Origin: Glycomyces tritici
GTDB taxonomy: Bacteria; Actinomycetota; Actinomycetes; Mycobacteriales; Micromonosporaceae
Direction of reading: 5' to 3'
NCBI RefSeq assembly: GCF_030403505.1
Contig: NZ_JAUEMJ010000007.1
Span: 259,632-323,631 of the forward strand
Length of the DNA: 64,000 bases
Shown here: positions 8,853 to 16,641 of the stretch, in pieces
Layout of the letters: every line of letters starts with the position of its first letter
Position numbering within the stretch: position 1 is the stretch's first letter
Made by a program: the position numbers and the translations under genes
The notes under the pieces: model-generated
Databases searched by the model: none
Seen by the model: the letters and a program-made list of their open reading frames with translations, nothing else
Told to the model about the DNA's origin: nothing

Positions 8853-9830
8853 ATGCTCAAGAGAGAACCGGCCGGCATCACGGTCTACGGCGCCGACGAG
8901 GACGAGGCCGCGCTGTTCCGCGCGCTGGCGCCGCGCTTCGGCGTCGCGCCGACGATCACCGGCGAACCGGTGTCCGAGGCCAACGCCGACCTCGCGGCGG
9001 GCGACCGGTGCATCAGCATCGGGCACAAGACCCGCGTCACCAGCGCCGCGCTGCGCGCGCTCGGCCGCGCCGGCGTCGCCTACATCTCCACCCGCAGCAT
9101 CGGCTTCAACCACATCAGCGTGCAGTACGCGCAGAGCCTGGGCATCGAGGTCGGGAACGTCGCGTACTCCAGCGACAGCGTCGCCGACTACACGCTCATG
9201 CTCATGCTCATGGCGGTACGGCACGCCAAGTCCACCGTCCTGCGCGCCGAGGTCCACGACTACCGGCTCCACGAGTCGCGCGGGAGGGACCTGCGGGACC
9301 TCACCGTGGGCGTGGTCGGCACGGGCCGCATCGGCGCGGCGGTCGTGGACCGGCTGCGCGGCTTCGGCTGCCGCATCCTGGCCCACGACAACACCGCCAA
9401 GGCCGCCGCCGAGTACGTGCCGCTCGACGAGCTGCTGCGCCGCAGCGACGTCGTCACCCTCCACACCCCGCTCAACCCGGGCACCCACCACCTCCTCGAC
9501 CGCCGGCGCATCGCGCTGATGCGCCGGGACGCCTATGTCGTCAACACCGGGCGCGGCGCACTCATCGACACCGAGGCCCTGGTCTCGGCCCTGGAGAGCG
9601 GCAGGCTGGGCGGCGCGGCCCTGGACGTGGTCGAAGGCGAGGAGGGCGTCTTCTACACCGCGCACCGGGACTCGCCGGTCGAGAGCAAGCCGCTGCTGCG
9701 CCTCCAGCAACTGCCCAATGCGCTCATCAGCCCGCACACCGCCTACTACACCGACCGCGCGCTCCGCGACACGGTCGAGAACTCCATTGTGAACTGCCTG
9801 CGATTCGAGAAGAGGAAACAGCATGGCTGA
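8853..9830 (+). CDS. vanH: D-lactate dehydrogenase VanH
   Basis: Reduces pyruvate to D-lactate for synthesis of D-Ala-D-Lac termini. The 325-residue 2-hydroxyacid dehydrogenase has the NAD site GVVGTGRIGAAV, the catalytic Arg region NTGRGALIDTE, the Glu region after VVEGEEGVF and the catalytic His in SPHTAYYTD. The N-terminal segment ITVYGADEDEAALFRALAPRFGV is typical of VanH proteins. Start is ambiguous: in-frame TTG 8841, GTG 8847 and ATG 8853 occur with no clear ribosome site; I use ATG. It overlaps vanA by eight bases and leads a vanHAX operon. Confidence 0.95.
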   Translation: MLKREPAGITVYGADEDEAALFRALAPRFGVAPTITGEPVSEANADLAAGDRCISIGHKTRVTSAALRALGRAGVAYISTRSIGFNHISVQYAQSLGIEVGNVAYSSDSVADYTLMLMLMAVRHAKSTVLRAEVHDYRLHESRGRDLRDLTVGVVGTGRIGAAVVDRLRGFGCRILAHDNTAKAAAEYVPLDELLRRSDVVTLHTPLNPGTHHLLDRRRIALMRRDAYVVNTGRGALIDTEALVSALESGRLGGAALDVVEGEEGVFYTAHRDSPVESKPLLRLQQLPNALISPHTAYYTDRALRDTVENSIVNCLRFEKRKQHG

Positions 9831-10878
9831 GTTGAAGATCGGCATCGTCTTCGGCGGCTGCTCCGAGGAGCACCCCGTGTCCGTCAAATCCGCACGCGAG
9901 GTCGCCGGGAGCCTCGACCTCGCCAGGTTCGAGCCGTACTACATCGGGATCACCGAGAGCGGCGCGTGGCGGCTCTGCGACGACCCCGGCCCCGGTTGGG
10001 AGGACGGCCGCCCGGCCGTGCTCTCGCCCGACCGCACCGCGCCCGGACTGCTCGTCCTCGACGGCGACCGGTACGAGACGATCCGGCTCGACGCGGTGGT
10101 GCCCGTGCTCCACGGCAGGCTCGGCGAGGACGGAGCGATCCAGGGCCTGCTCGAACTCGCCGGCATCCCGTACGCGGGCTGCGACGTCCAGAGCTCCGCG
10201 CTGTGCATGGACAAGACCCTCGCCTACCTCGTCGTCCGCGAGGCCGGCATCGCCGTGCCCGCCTTCTGGACCGTCGACACCGACGACAAGAGCGACGTCG
10301 AGAAGATCGACGCCGCGGCCCTGCCGTACCCCGTCTTCGTCAAACCGGCCCGATCCGGCTCCTCCTTCGGCGTCACCAAGGTGACCCGCGAGGCCGACCT
10401 AGAGGACGCGATGGACACCGCCAGGCGGTACGACGCGAAGGTCCTCATCGAGGAGGCCGTCGACGCGAGCGAGATCGGCTGCGCCGTCCTCGGCAACGGC
10501 GCCGAGCTGTTCGCCGGCGAGGTCGACCGCGTCGCGCTCTCCCACGGCTTCTTCAGGATCCACCAGGAGGACGCGCCCGAGACCGGCTCGGAGAACGCGC
10601 AGTTCATCGTCCCCGCCGACATCCCCGCCGAGTCGCGCGCGCTCGTCCAGGAGACGGCCAAGGCGATCTACCGCGCCCTGGGCTGCCGGGGGCTCGCGCG
10701 GGTCGACCTGTTCCTGAAAGCGGACGGGACGGTCGTCCTCAACGAGGTGAACACCATGCCCGGCTTGACCTCGTACAGCCGCTATCCGAGAATGATGGCG
10801 GCCTCGGGGCTGCCGCTCGCCGAGGTGATCGACCGGATGGTCGCACTGGCGATGGAGGGGACGGCCGTTGCGCGATGA
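9823..10878 (+). CDS. vanA: D-alanine--D-lactate ligase VanA
   Basis: ATP-grasp ligase that makes the depsipeptide D-Ala-D-Lac, replacing the vancomycin target D-Ala-D-Ala. The 351-residue sequence carries KPARSGSSFGVTKV and, in the omega loop, FFRIHQED followed by GSENA. His247 corresponds to the lactate-selecting His of VanA (His244). The C-terminal NEVNTMPGLTSYSRYPRMM is characteristic of the van clade rather than of housekeeping Ddl. ATG 9823 has AGAGGAAA just upstream and overlaps the vanH stop. Assignment to the D-Lac (not D-Ser) type rests on these motifs and on the vanH and vanX neighbours. Confidence 0.96.
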   Translation: MAELKIGIVFGGCSEEHPVSVKSAREVAGSLDLARFEPYYIGITESGAWRLCDDPGPGWEDGRPAVLSPDRTAPGLLVLDGDRYETIRLDAVVPVLHGRLGEDGAIQGLLELAGIPYAGCDVQSSALCMDKTLAYLVVREAGIAVPAFWTVDTDDKSDVEKIDAAALPYPVFVKPARSGSSFGVTKVTREADLEDAMDTARRYDAKVLIEEAVDASEIGCAVLGNGAELFAGEVDRVALSHGFFRIHQEDAPETGSENAQFIVPADIPAESRALVQETAKAIYRALGCRGLARVDLFLKADGTVVLNEVNTMPGLTSYSRYPRMMAASGLPLAEVIDRMVALAMEGTAVAR

Positions 10879-11476
10879 CTTCGCCTACGTGGACGACGCG
10901 GTGCCCGGCATCCGCTGGGACGCGACCTACGCGACCGCCGAGAACTTCATCGGCGCACCGGTCGACGGCTACCTGACGGACCGCGTCGTCGGCACGCGGG
11001 CGCTGTGCGCGGCCCTCACCGAGGCGCAGGGGAAGGCGGCGTCGATCGGCCTCGGCCTGCTCGTCTGGGACGCCTACCGGCCACAGCGCGCCGTCGACCA
11101 CTTCCTGCGGTGGGCGGCGCAGCCGGAGGACGGCCGCACGAAAGCGGGGCACTACCCGAACATCGAGCGGTCCGAGATGGTCGCGAAGCAGTACGTCGCC
11201 CCCAAGTCGGGCCACAGCCGCGGCAGCACCGTCGACCTGACGCTCTGCCGACCCGACACCGGCGAACCGGTCCCCATGGGCGGCCACCACGACCTGATGG
11301 ACCCGGTCTCGCACCACGGCGCGTCAGGCATCACCCGCGTCGAGACCGCCAACCGCGCACTCCTGCGATCCATCATGGAGGATTGCGGTTTCCTGCCGTA
11401 CCAGTGGGAGTGGTGGCACTACACGCTCAAGAACGAGCCGTACCCGGACACGTACTTCGACTTCCCCGTCGCCTAG
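10868..11476 (+). CDS. vanX: D-Ala-D-Ala dipeptidase VanX
   Basis: Zinc dipeptidase that destroys D-Ala-D-Ala so that only D-Ala-D-Lac enters the wall. The 202-residue product keeps every catalytic position at the same number as enterococcal VanX: zinc ligands His116 and Asp123 in SGHSRGSTVDLT, Glu181 and His184 in EWWHY, and Arg71 in YRPQRA. The only start that fits is TTG 10868, overlapping the vanA stop by 11 bases, which suggests coupled translation. Its 3' end overlaps the convergent vanS gene by four bases. Third gene of vanHAX. Confidence 0.96.
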   Translation: MRDDFAYVDDAVPGIRWDATYATAENFIGAPVDGYLTDRVVGTRALCAALTEAQGKAASIGLGLLVWDAYRPQRAVDHFLRWAAQPEDGRTKAGHYPNIERSEMVAKQYVAPKSGHSRGSTVDLTLCRPDTGEPVPMGGHHDLMDPVSHHGASGITRVETANRALLRSIMEDCGFLPYQWEWWHYTLKNEPYPDTYFDFPVA

Positions 11477-12594
11477 GTCGCGGCGGCGGGCAGCCGGACT
11501 TCCACTCGGAGGCCGCCCTCGGGGCGGGCGGACAGGGTGAGCCGCCCTTCGTGGGCCTTGACGATGTTCTCGACGATCGCCAGGCCGAGGCCGACCCCCG
11601 CATGGTCGGCGTGGACGCGGCGCGTGCCGCGCTGGAAGGGCTCGGTGAGCGTCGCGACCAGGTGCGGCTTGATCTCCGCGCCGGTGTTCTCGACCGTGAG
11701 CACCGCCGCGTCCACCTGGGCGGCGGTCGTGACCCACACGGCCCCGCCCTCGTCGAGATTGTGGACGATCGCGTTGTGCAGCAGGTTCACGACCATCTGG
11801 AGCAGCAGCGCGGGCGAGCCCGCGGCCGACGCGAGATCACCGGAGACCTGGACGTCCACGCCGCGCCGCTCCGCGAGGGGCAGGAGCGTCTCGGCGGCCT
11901 CCTCCGCGGTGAGCGACAGGTCGACGGGCTCGCGGGCGAAGGCGCGCTGACCGGTGCGGCTGAGCATGAGCAGCGCCTCGGTGAGGTCGATGGCCCTGGC
12001 GTTCACGAAGTGCAGGCGGTCGACGAGTTCCGGCGTGCATCCGGCCGGGTCGCGCTGCGCCACATCGAGGAGCGTCTGCATGGTGGCCAGGGGCGTGCGC
12101 AGTTCATGGGAGGCGTTGGCGGCGAACCGCTGGTGCTCGCCCACGTTCGCCTCGATCTGCTCGAGCATCGAGTCGAAGGCGTCCGCGAGCTCGCGGAACT
12201 CGTCGCTGCGGCCGGGCATCCGGATGCGGTGCCCGAGTGCGCCTTTCGCGGCGATGCGGGTGGCGCCCGCGATCTGGTTGAGCGGGGCGAGCATCCGGCC
12301 GGCGAGGAACCAGCCGCCGACGAGGCCGAACACGAGCAGGAGGCCCATCATCAGCGCCGCCTTCGGGGCGAACGCGCGCCAGAGGTCCAGGCGGCCCGGG
12401 ATGAAGAAGGTCGGCGGGCACCGGCCCCCGGTGCCCGGTGCGCAGGGCTCGCCGAGGGTGATCGCCTCGCGGGGCACGTAGCGCAGCAGGAACAGCCAGA
12501 TGACGGCCAGCAGCAGCGCCCCGGCGAGCAGCAGGAGCGCGACGTAGCTGATCGTCAGTTTGAGGCGGACGCTCGAGCCGGGCCGCCTATCCAC
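11473..12594 (-). CDS. vanS: Glycopeptide sensor histidine kinase VanS
   Basis: Membrane sensor kinase partner of VanR, 373 residues. Two membrane helices (about 15-37 and 78-99) bracket a short external loop of about 40 residues containing two cysteines (51 and 59). A HAMP linker, the H-box ASHELRTPL with phospho-acceptor His163, and an HATPase domain (LLHNAIVHN, GVGLGLAIV) follow. The N-terminus MDRRPGSSVRLKLTISY is like actinomycete VanS proteins. GTG 12594 overlaps the vanR stop by eight bases. Which glycopeptide it senses cannot be read from sequence. Confidence 0.93.
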   Translation of the reverse strand: MDRRPGSSVRLKLTISYVALLLLAGALLLAVIWLFLLRYVPREAITLGEPCAPGTGGRCPPTFFIPGRLDLWRAFAPKAALMMGLLLVFGLVGGWFLAGRMLAPLNQIAGATRIAAKGALGHRIRMPGRSDEFRELADAFDSMLEQIEANVGEHQRFAANASHELRTPLATMQTLLDVAQRDPAGCTPELVDRLHFVNARAIDLTEALLMLSRTGQRAFAREPVDLSLTAEEAAETLLPLAERRGVDVQVSGDLASAAGSPALLLQMVVNLLHNAIVHNLDEGGAVWVTTAAQVDAAVLTVENTGAEIKPHLVATLTEPFQRGTRRVHADHAGVGLGLAIVENIVKAHEGRLTLSARPEGGLRVEVRLPAAAT

Positions 12595-13261
12595 GGTCCG
12601 CGCCCGTCTCGATGCGGTAGCCGACGCCGGGCACCGTCGCGATCACCCACGGCTCGCCCAGGCGCTTGCGCAGCGCGGAGACCGTGATGCGCACGGCGTT
12701 CGTGAACGGGTCGGCGTTCTCGTCCCACGCCCGCTCCAGCAGGTCCTCGGCGCTCACCACCCCGCCCTCGGCCGCGACGAGCACTTCGAGCACCGCGAAC
12801 TGCTTGCGGGTGAGCGCGACGTACTTCCCGTCGCGGAAGACCTCGCGGCGGAACGGGTCCAGGCGCAGGCCCGCGATCTCGCGCACGGGCGGGCGGTGGT
12901 GGGCCCGCCTGCGGTCGAGCGCCCTGAGGCGCAGCACCAGCTCCTTGAGCGCGAACGGCTTCGTGAGGTAGTCGTCCGCCCCGAGCTCGAACCCGGAGGC
13001 CTTGTCGTCGAGCCGGTCCGCGGCGGTGAGCATCAGGATCGGCATGCCGGTGCCGGAGTCGACGATGCTCGCGGCGACCTCGTCGCCGGAGGGGCCGGGG
13101 ATGTCGCGGTCCAGGACCGCGATGTCGTAGGCGTTGACGCTCAGCATCTCCAGGGCGGCGTCGCCGTCGCCCGCGATGTCAGCGGCGATGGCCTCCAGCC
13201 GCAGTCCGTCGCGGATGGCCTCTGCCAGATAGGGTTCGTCCTCGACGATCAGCACGCGCAT
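12587..13261 (-). CDS. vanR: Response regulator VanR
   Basis: OmpR/PhoB-type regulator of 224 residues: receiver domain (1-115) with acidic pocket VEDEP and phospho-acceptor Asp51 in VLDRDIPG, the conserved TKPF lysine, and a winged-helix DNA-binding domain (about 135-220, with RKQFAVLEVL and GVGYRIE). First gene of vanR-vanS, transcribed away from the vanY-like gene. It is the likely ligand of the 11-base-spaced TATCG boxes at 8766-8829 and 13287-13329. Confidence 0.94.
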   Translation of the reverse strand: MRVLIVEDEPYLAEAIRDGLRLEAIAADIAGDGDAALEMLSVNAYDIAVLDRDIPGPSGDEVAASIVDSGTGMPILMLTAADRLDDKASGFELGADDYLTKPFALKELVLRLRALDRRRAHHRPPVREIAGLRLDPFRREVFRDGKYVALTRKQFAVLEVLVAAEGGVVSAEDLLERAWDENADPFTNAVRITVSALRKRLGEPWVIATVPGVGYRIETGADRG

Positions 13262-13286
13262 AGTTCCACGATGCTACGGGCCCGGA

Positions 13287-13329
13287 CCTATCGCGGGCAT
13301 ATCGAAAACCGCTAACGTGCCGACAACAC
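13287..13329 (+). promoter_or_regulatory. Second candidate VanR box, upstream of the vanY-like gene
   Basis: CCTATCG, GGCATATCGAAAAC, ACG and CCGACAAC appear in the same order and spacing as in the vanH upstream region (34 of 43 positions identical). The box lies in the gap between vanR and the vanY-like gene and points in the vanY direction. TATCG half-sites are again 11 bases apart. This ties the vanY-like gene to the vanHAX regulon. Confidence 0.6.
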
Positions 13330-13351
13330 CGCCCCTCCTGTACTGGAGAGC

Positions 13352-13942
13352 ATGTCCTACAGCCTTTCCGCACGAACCATGACCCGCCGGCTCCGCCGGG
13401 GGCTGGCCGCCCACGGCGTCGCCGTCCTCGCGGCGATCGCCAAGGCGCTCGGCTACCGGCTCCTCCGCATCCGCGACCGCGGCGCGCTCGGCGTGGCCGA
13501 CGGCGCCGTCCCGTACCGGACCACGGTCTTCGACGACGCGGTCGCGGGCGTGGCCAACCTCGACCCGGCGCTCCTGGCCGCCGTGCGCCGGGCCGCGGCG
13601 GACGCGGCCCGCGACGGCCTCGTCTGCTACGTCAACAGCGGCTGGCGCTCGCCGGAGTACCAGCGGCACCTGCGCCGCGAAGCGGTCGCCCAGTACGGCT
13701 CCGAGGAGGCCGCCTCCCGCTGGGTGTCCACACCGGAGACCTCGGCCCACGTCGCCGGGCACGCGGTCGACATCGGCCCGCCCGCCGCCGCGGCGTGGCT
13801 GGCCCGGCACGGCGCCGCCTACGGCCTGTGCCAGATCTACCGGAACGAGCCCTGGCACTACGAACTGCGCCCCGAAGCGGTCGTGCACGGCCCGCCGCCC
13901 ATGTACGACAACCCCTCCGTCGACCCCCGCAACCGGCGCTGA
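13352..13942 (+). CDS. vanY: VanY-type zinc D,D-carboxypeptidase (peptidase M15)
   Basis: Removes terminal D-Ala from any remaining D-Ala-D-Ala precursors. The 196-residue protein has the M15 signature SAHVAGHAVD with zinc ligands His133 and Asp140, and EPWHYE giving catalytic Glu166 and third ligand His169. A basic head and a hydrophobic stretch (about residues 18-37) suggest membrane anchoring with the catalytic domain outside. Small size and context resemble VanYn of glycopeptide-producing actinomycetes, from which I take the name by analogy. ATG 13352 follows CTGGAGAG. Its upstream region repeats the box found before vanH. Confidence 0.9.
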   Translation: MSYSLSARTMTRRLRRGLAAHGVAVLAAIAKALGYRLLRIRDRGALGVADGAVPYRTTVFDDAVAGVANLDPALLAAVRRAAADAARDGLVCYVNSGWRSPEYQRHLRREAVAQYGSEEAASRWVSTPETSAHVAGHAVDIGPPAAAAWLARHGAAYGLCQIYRNEPWHYELRPEAVVHGPPPMYDNPSVDPRNRR

Positions 13943-14103
13943 CCAGTGCCTCCGGACCACTGCGAACGTCTGCGGAAAAAACGCGTTCGAGCGGAAGCCG
14001 CTGCGCCCGTACGATGTCGGCAGGCCCGTGCACGGCAATGCGGGCAGCGCTTCGGACGCGTTCAAGGTGCGCGGGCCGAGCTGGGGAGAGGAACCTGAAG
14101 ACG

Positions 14104-14931
14104 ATGGAGGTTCCGAGCGCCGCGCGGGCGGTGAAGGCGGCGAAGTCGACCGCCGCATCCCTCGGCCTGCGGGCCGACGACGCGGTCGTCCTGAACGACT
14201 CGAACATTCTCACACTGCGGCTCCTGCCCTGCGACGTGCTCGCCCGGGTCGTCCCCGCGGCGCATCAGAGCGCGCAGTTCGAGATCGGCATCGCCCGGCG
14301 GCTCGCCGAGTCCGGTTCCCCCGTGGCCGCGCTCGATCCGCGCGTGGAGCCGCGCGCCCACGCGCGCGACGGCTTCGACATCACATTGTGGACCTACTAC
14401 GCCCCCGTCTCGGCCCGCGAGATGCCTCCGGCCGAGTACGCCGACGCCCTCGCGCGGCTGCACGCAGGCATGCGGTCGATCGACCTGCCCGCGCCGCACT
14501 TCACCGACCGGGTCGAAGAGGCGCAGCAGATCCTCGCCGACCGGGAGGTCAGTCCCGAACTCGCCGAACCGGACCGGAAGATCCTGGCCGACACCTTGCG
14601 CGACCTGCGGGGCGCGATCGCCGGGCGCGGCGAGGACCAGCTGCTGCACGGCGAGCCGCACCCGGGCAACCTGCTCGCCACCGCGCAAGGGCCGCTGTTC
14701 ATCGACTTCGAGACGTGCTGCCGCGGGCCCGTCGAATTCGACCTCGCGCACGCGCCCGACGAGGTGGCCGACCACTACCCGGGCGTCGACCGGGAACTGG
14801 TGCGCCAGTGCCGCATCCTGATGCTCGCCATGGTCACCACCTGGCGCTGGGACCGCGACGACCGGCTCCCGGACGGCCGCCGCCTCGCCGAAGAGTGGAT
14901 GGGCCGCATACGTTCGGCCCTCGACCGCTGA
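14104..14931 (+). CDS. Aminoglycoside-phosphotransferase-like kinase
   Basis: A 275-residue APH-fold kinase. The catalytic loop LLHGEPHPGNLL and the metal-binding segment FIDFETCCRGPVEFDLAH are intact, as is the N-terminal nucleotide-lobe pattern. It therefore looks active, but on what is unknown: members of this family phosphorylate antibiotics, sugars or small metabolites. ATG 14104 is preceded by GGGGAGAGGA (14083-14092). It follows the vanY-like gene by 161 bases in the same direction, so it may be read from the same inducible transcript; no terminator hairpin was seen in that gap. Confidence 0.85.
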   Translation: MEVPSAARAVKAAKSTAASLGLRADDAVVLNDSNILTLRLLPCDVLARVVPAAHQSAQFEIGIARRLAESGSPVAALDPRVEPRAHARDGFDITLWTYYAPVSAREMPPAEYADALARLHAGMRSIDLPAPHFTDRVEEAQQILADREVSPELAEPDRKILADTLRDLRGAIAGRGEDQLLHGEPHPGNLLATAQGPLFIDFETCCRGPVEFDLAHAPDEVADHYPGVDRELVRQCRILMLAMVTTWRWDRDDRLPDGRRLAEEWMGRIRSALDR

Positions 14932-14966
14932 GGATTCGCCGACGGGCGCGACCGGCCTGCGGGGCG

Positions 14967-14982
14967 GCCGCCGACCGGCGGC
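14967..14982. terminator. Short GC hairpin after the phosphotransferase gene
   Basis: GCCGCC and GGCGGC around GACC, within a 139-base gap of dense GC-rich inverted repeats between two convergent genes. A plausible bidirectional terminator, though weak by itself. Nothing else was recognised in the gap 14932-15070. Confidence 0.4.
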
Positions 14983-15070
14983 ACGGCCATCGCCTGCTCC
15001 GCCCGGTCCGGGCCGGGCCTGCCGGTCCGTGGCCGCGCCCCGCGATATCCTGCCGCGTCGCGTACCGCGA

Positions 15071-15772
15071 CTACTTGCGGACCATCTCCAGCCCGGCCGG
15101 CACGGCGTCGGTGCCTTCGCCGTCGAGGGCGCGGAGCGCTTCGGCCACGAACCGCGCCACCGCGGCGGCGCCGGCGGTCGTGTAGTGCGTGTTGTCCTTC
15201 TTGAGGTCGGCGCTCACCTCGATGCCGCGCTCGGCGGCGGCGCCGTGCACGAAGAGCGCGGCCGAGGCCTCCGCGCCGAGCCACGTGTAGAGCCAGCGCG
15301 TGAAGGCGTTGAGGTCGATGACCGGCACGTCCAGTTCGTGCCCGAGGCGGCGGACCTCCGCCGGGTACGGGCCGTGCGAGTACCGCAGCGCCCCTTCGGG
15401 AGTGAACATCCGCCGTTCGACGCTGGTGGTGAGGACCGGCTTCGCGCCGGCGCTGCGGACCTCCTCGATGAACGCGGTGAGGCGCTCGCGGTAGCCGCCT
15501 TCCGCGGCGAGGGTCTCGGGCTCCTTCTGGTCGTTGTGGCCGAAGCCGAAGACCACGGTGTCGCCCGCCTGGAGCTCGTCCGTGATCAGCTTCCAGTTGC
15601 CGCGCTCCCGGAAGGTCGCGGTCGTGGCGCCGCCGAAGGCGCGGTTGCTCACCGGCTCGGTGAGGAACGCGGCGAGCTCGTCGCCCCAGCCCAGGAGCGG
15701 CAGTTCGGCGTGCCCGGAGGAGGCGCCGTCGTCGGTCGGAGCGACGGTCGAGTCGCCTGCGAGGTGGATCAT
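15071..15772 (-). CDS. SGNH hydrolase, rhamnogalacturonan acetylesterase-like
   Basis: A 233-residue SGNH-fold esterase. Block I is LAGDSTVAP with the nucleophile Ser, block III is FGFGHNDQKE, and the catalytic Asp/His pair is in KKDNTHYTTAG. This set, with the early GDST motif, is typical of rhamnogalacturonan acetylesterases that deacetylate pectin fragments. There is no signal peptide, so it likely acts on imported, partly digested oligosaccharides. ATG 15772 follows GAAAGGCAG on the minus strand. No pectin transporter is adjacent, so the substrate is inferred from family only. Confidence 0.85.
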   Translation of the reverse strand: MIHLAGDSTVAPTDDGASSGHAELPLLGWGDELAAFLTEPVSNRAFGGATTATFRERGNWKLITDELQAGDTVVFGFGHNDQKEPETLAAEGGYRERLTAFIEEVRSAGAKPVLTTSVERRMFTPEGALRYSHGPYPAEVRRLGHELDVPVIDLNAFTRWLYTWLGAEASAALFVHGAAAERGIEVSADLKKDNTHYTTAGAAAVARFVAEALRALDGEGTDAVPAGLEMVRK

Positions 15773-15934
15773 GATCTGCCTTTCACGATGCGGTGGCGCG
15801 CGCCCAGACCTGGAGGAAAGCGGTTGCGCCGGGCCAACGGCATCGTAGCGACACCAGTGCCGCGAGCGCGAGCCCCGGGGAGGGCGCGGTTTCGGCCCGA
15901 ATGAGCCCGCCTCGCCGCCCGATCGCCGCAGAAA

Positions 15935-15991
15935 TTAAGAAAATCAATCTTTGACTCTTGAAAGTTAAGATCTATGCGAGTAAAAATTAAG
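15935..15991 (+). promoter_or_regulatory. AT-rich promoter region with three TTAAG boxes
   Basis: A sharp AT-rich patch in the 221-base gap before the DUF2089 gene. It holds three TTAAG boxes (15935-15939, 15965-15969, 15987-15991), each preceded by AAA or AAAG, and a TTGACT hexamer at 15951-15956. The last box ends three bases before the ATG, so the leader is very short. The spaced repeats suggest an operator, possibly for the DUF2089 protein itself. The part nearer 15800-15930 holds nothing recognised. Confidence 0.45.
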
Positions 15992-15993
15992 GT

Positions 15994-16371
15994 ATGGCAG
16001 ATGAAGCATTGGACTGGCAGGAGCTCACCAACCTGACCCGCGGGCAGTCGTTCACCGTCGAGCGGGTGCGCCTCGACGAGACCGGCGTCGCCGTCGAGGG
16101 CGCGTTCGAACTCCCGCAGCTCGCGCAGCTCAGCGCCGAGGACCAGGTCTTCGTCACCGCGTTCGTGCGGTGCCACGGCTCCATCAAGGAGATGGAGCGG
16201 ACCTTCGGCGTCAGCTACCCCACCATCAAGGCGCGGCTCAACCGGATCACACAGGCCCTCGACTTCGTCGAGACCGACCCGGCGCCCTCCCGCGCCGACG
16301 TCATCGAACGGCTGCGCCGCGGCGAGATCACCGCCGACCAGGCACTGTCCGAACTGGAAGGAACAGCATGA
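15994..16371 (+). CDS. DUF2089 family protein, probable small DNA-binding regulator
   Basis: A 125-residue protein matching DUF2089: a central helix-turn-helix-like stretch (EDQVFVTAFVRCHGSIKEMERTF, then VSYPTIKARLNRI), as in sigma region 4-like domains. A short C-terminal segment, ADVIERLRRGEITADQALSEL, resembles a SHOCT motif. Such genes commonly head operons with small membrane and SHOCT/YvlB-like proteins, as here. The stop overlaps the next start (ATGA). Probably autoregulatory through the TTAAG boxes; that is inference. Confidence 0.8.
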   Translation: MADEALDWQELTNLTRGQSFTVERVRLDETGVAVEGAFELPQLAQLSAEDQVFVTAFVRCHGSIKEMERTFGVSYPTIKARLNRITQALDFVETDPAPSRADVIERLRRGEITADQALSELEGTA

Positions 16372-16628
16372 TGCCGCAGCTCGTCACCGTCCGGGTCACC
16401 CGCCCCGGCCACCGCACCATACGGCTCTGGGTACCCGTGCTCCTCCTGGTGATCCTGCTTTCGCCGATCCTCCTGCTGGCGGTCCTGGGCGGCGTCCTCG
16501 CCTGCCTGATCTTCCACATGCGAGTACGGCAGACCTTCGCCGGCGTCTGGCGCGTCATCGCCGCGCTCCCCGGCTCCCGCTTCGACATCGAGCAGGGCCG
16601 CAACGCCTTCCTCGTCACCATCCGCTAA
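16368..16628 (+). CDS. Small single-pass membrane protein
   Basis: 86 residues with one long hydrophobic segment (about residues 22-50) flanked by Arg/His-rich ends; too short for a transporter. ATG 16368 overlaps the DUF2089 stop by four bases, so expression is coupled. I do not recognise a named family. The position between a DUF2089 regulator and a SHOCT-like protein suggests a membrane-stress or envelope module. Confidence 0.7.
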   Translation: MMPQLVTVRVTRPGHRTIRLWVPVLLLVILLSPILLLAVLGGVLACLIFHMRVRQTFAGVWRVIAALPGSRFDIEQGRNAFLVTIR

Positions 16629-16641
16629 GAGAGGCCCCGCA

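Noticed and set aside
7287..14931. Part of a glycopeptide antibiotic biosynthetic cluster
   Set aside because: Flanking genes are sugar uptake, esterase and toxin genes; no NRPS, P450, halogenase or glycosyltransferase is present in the window.
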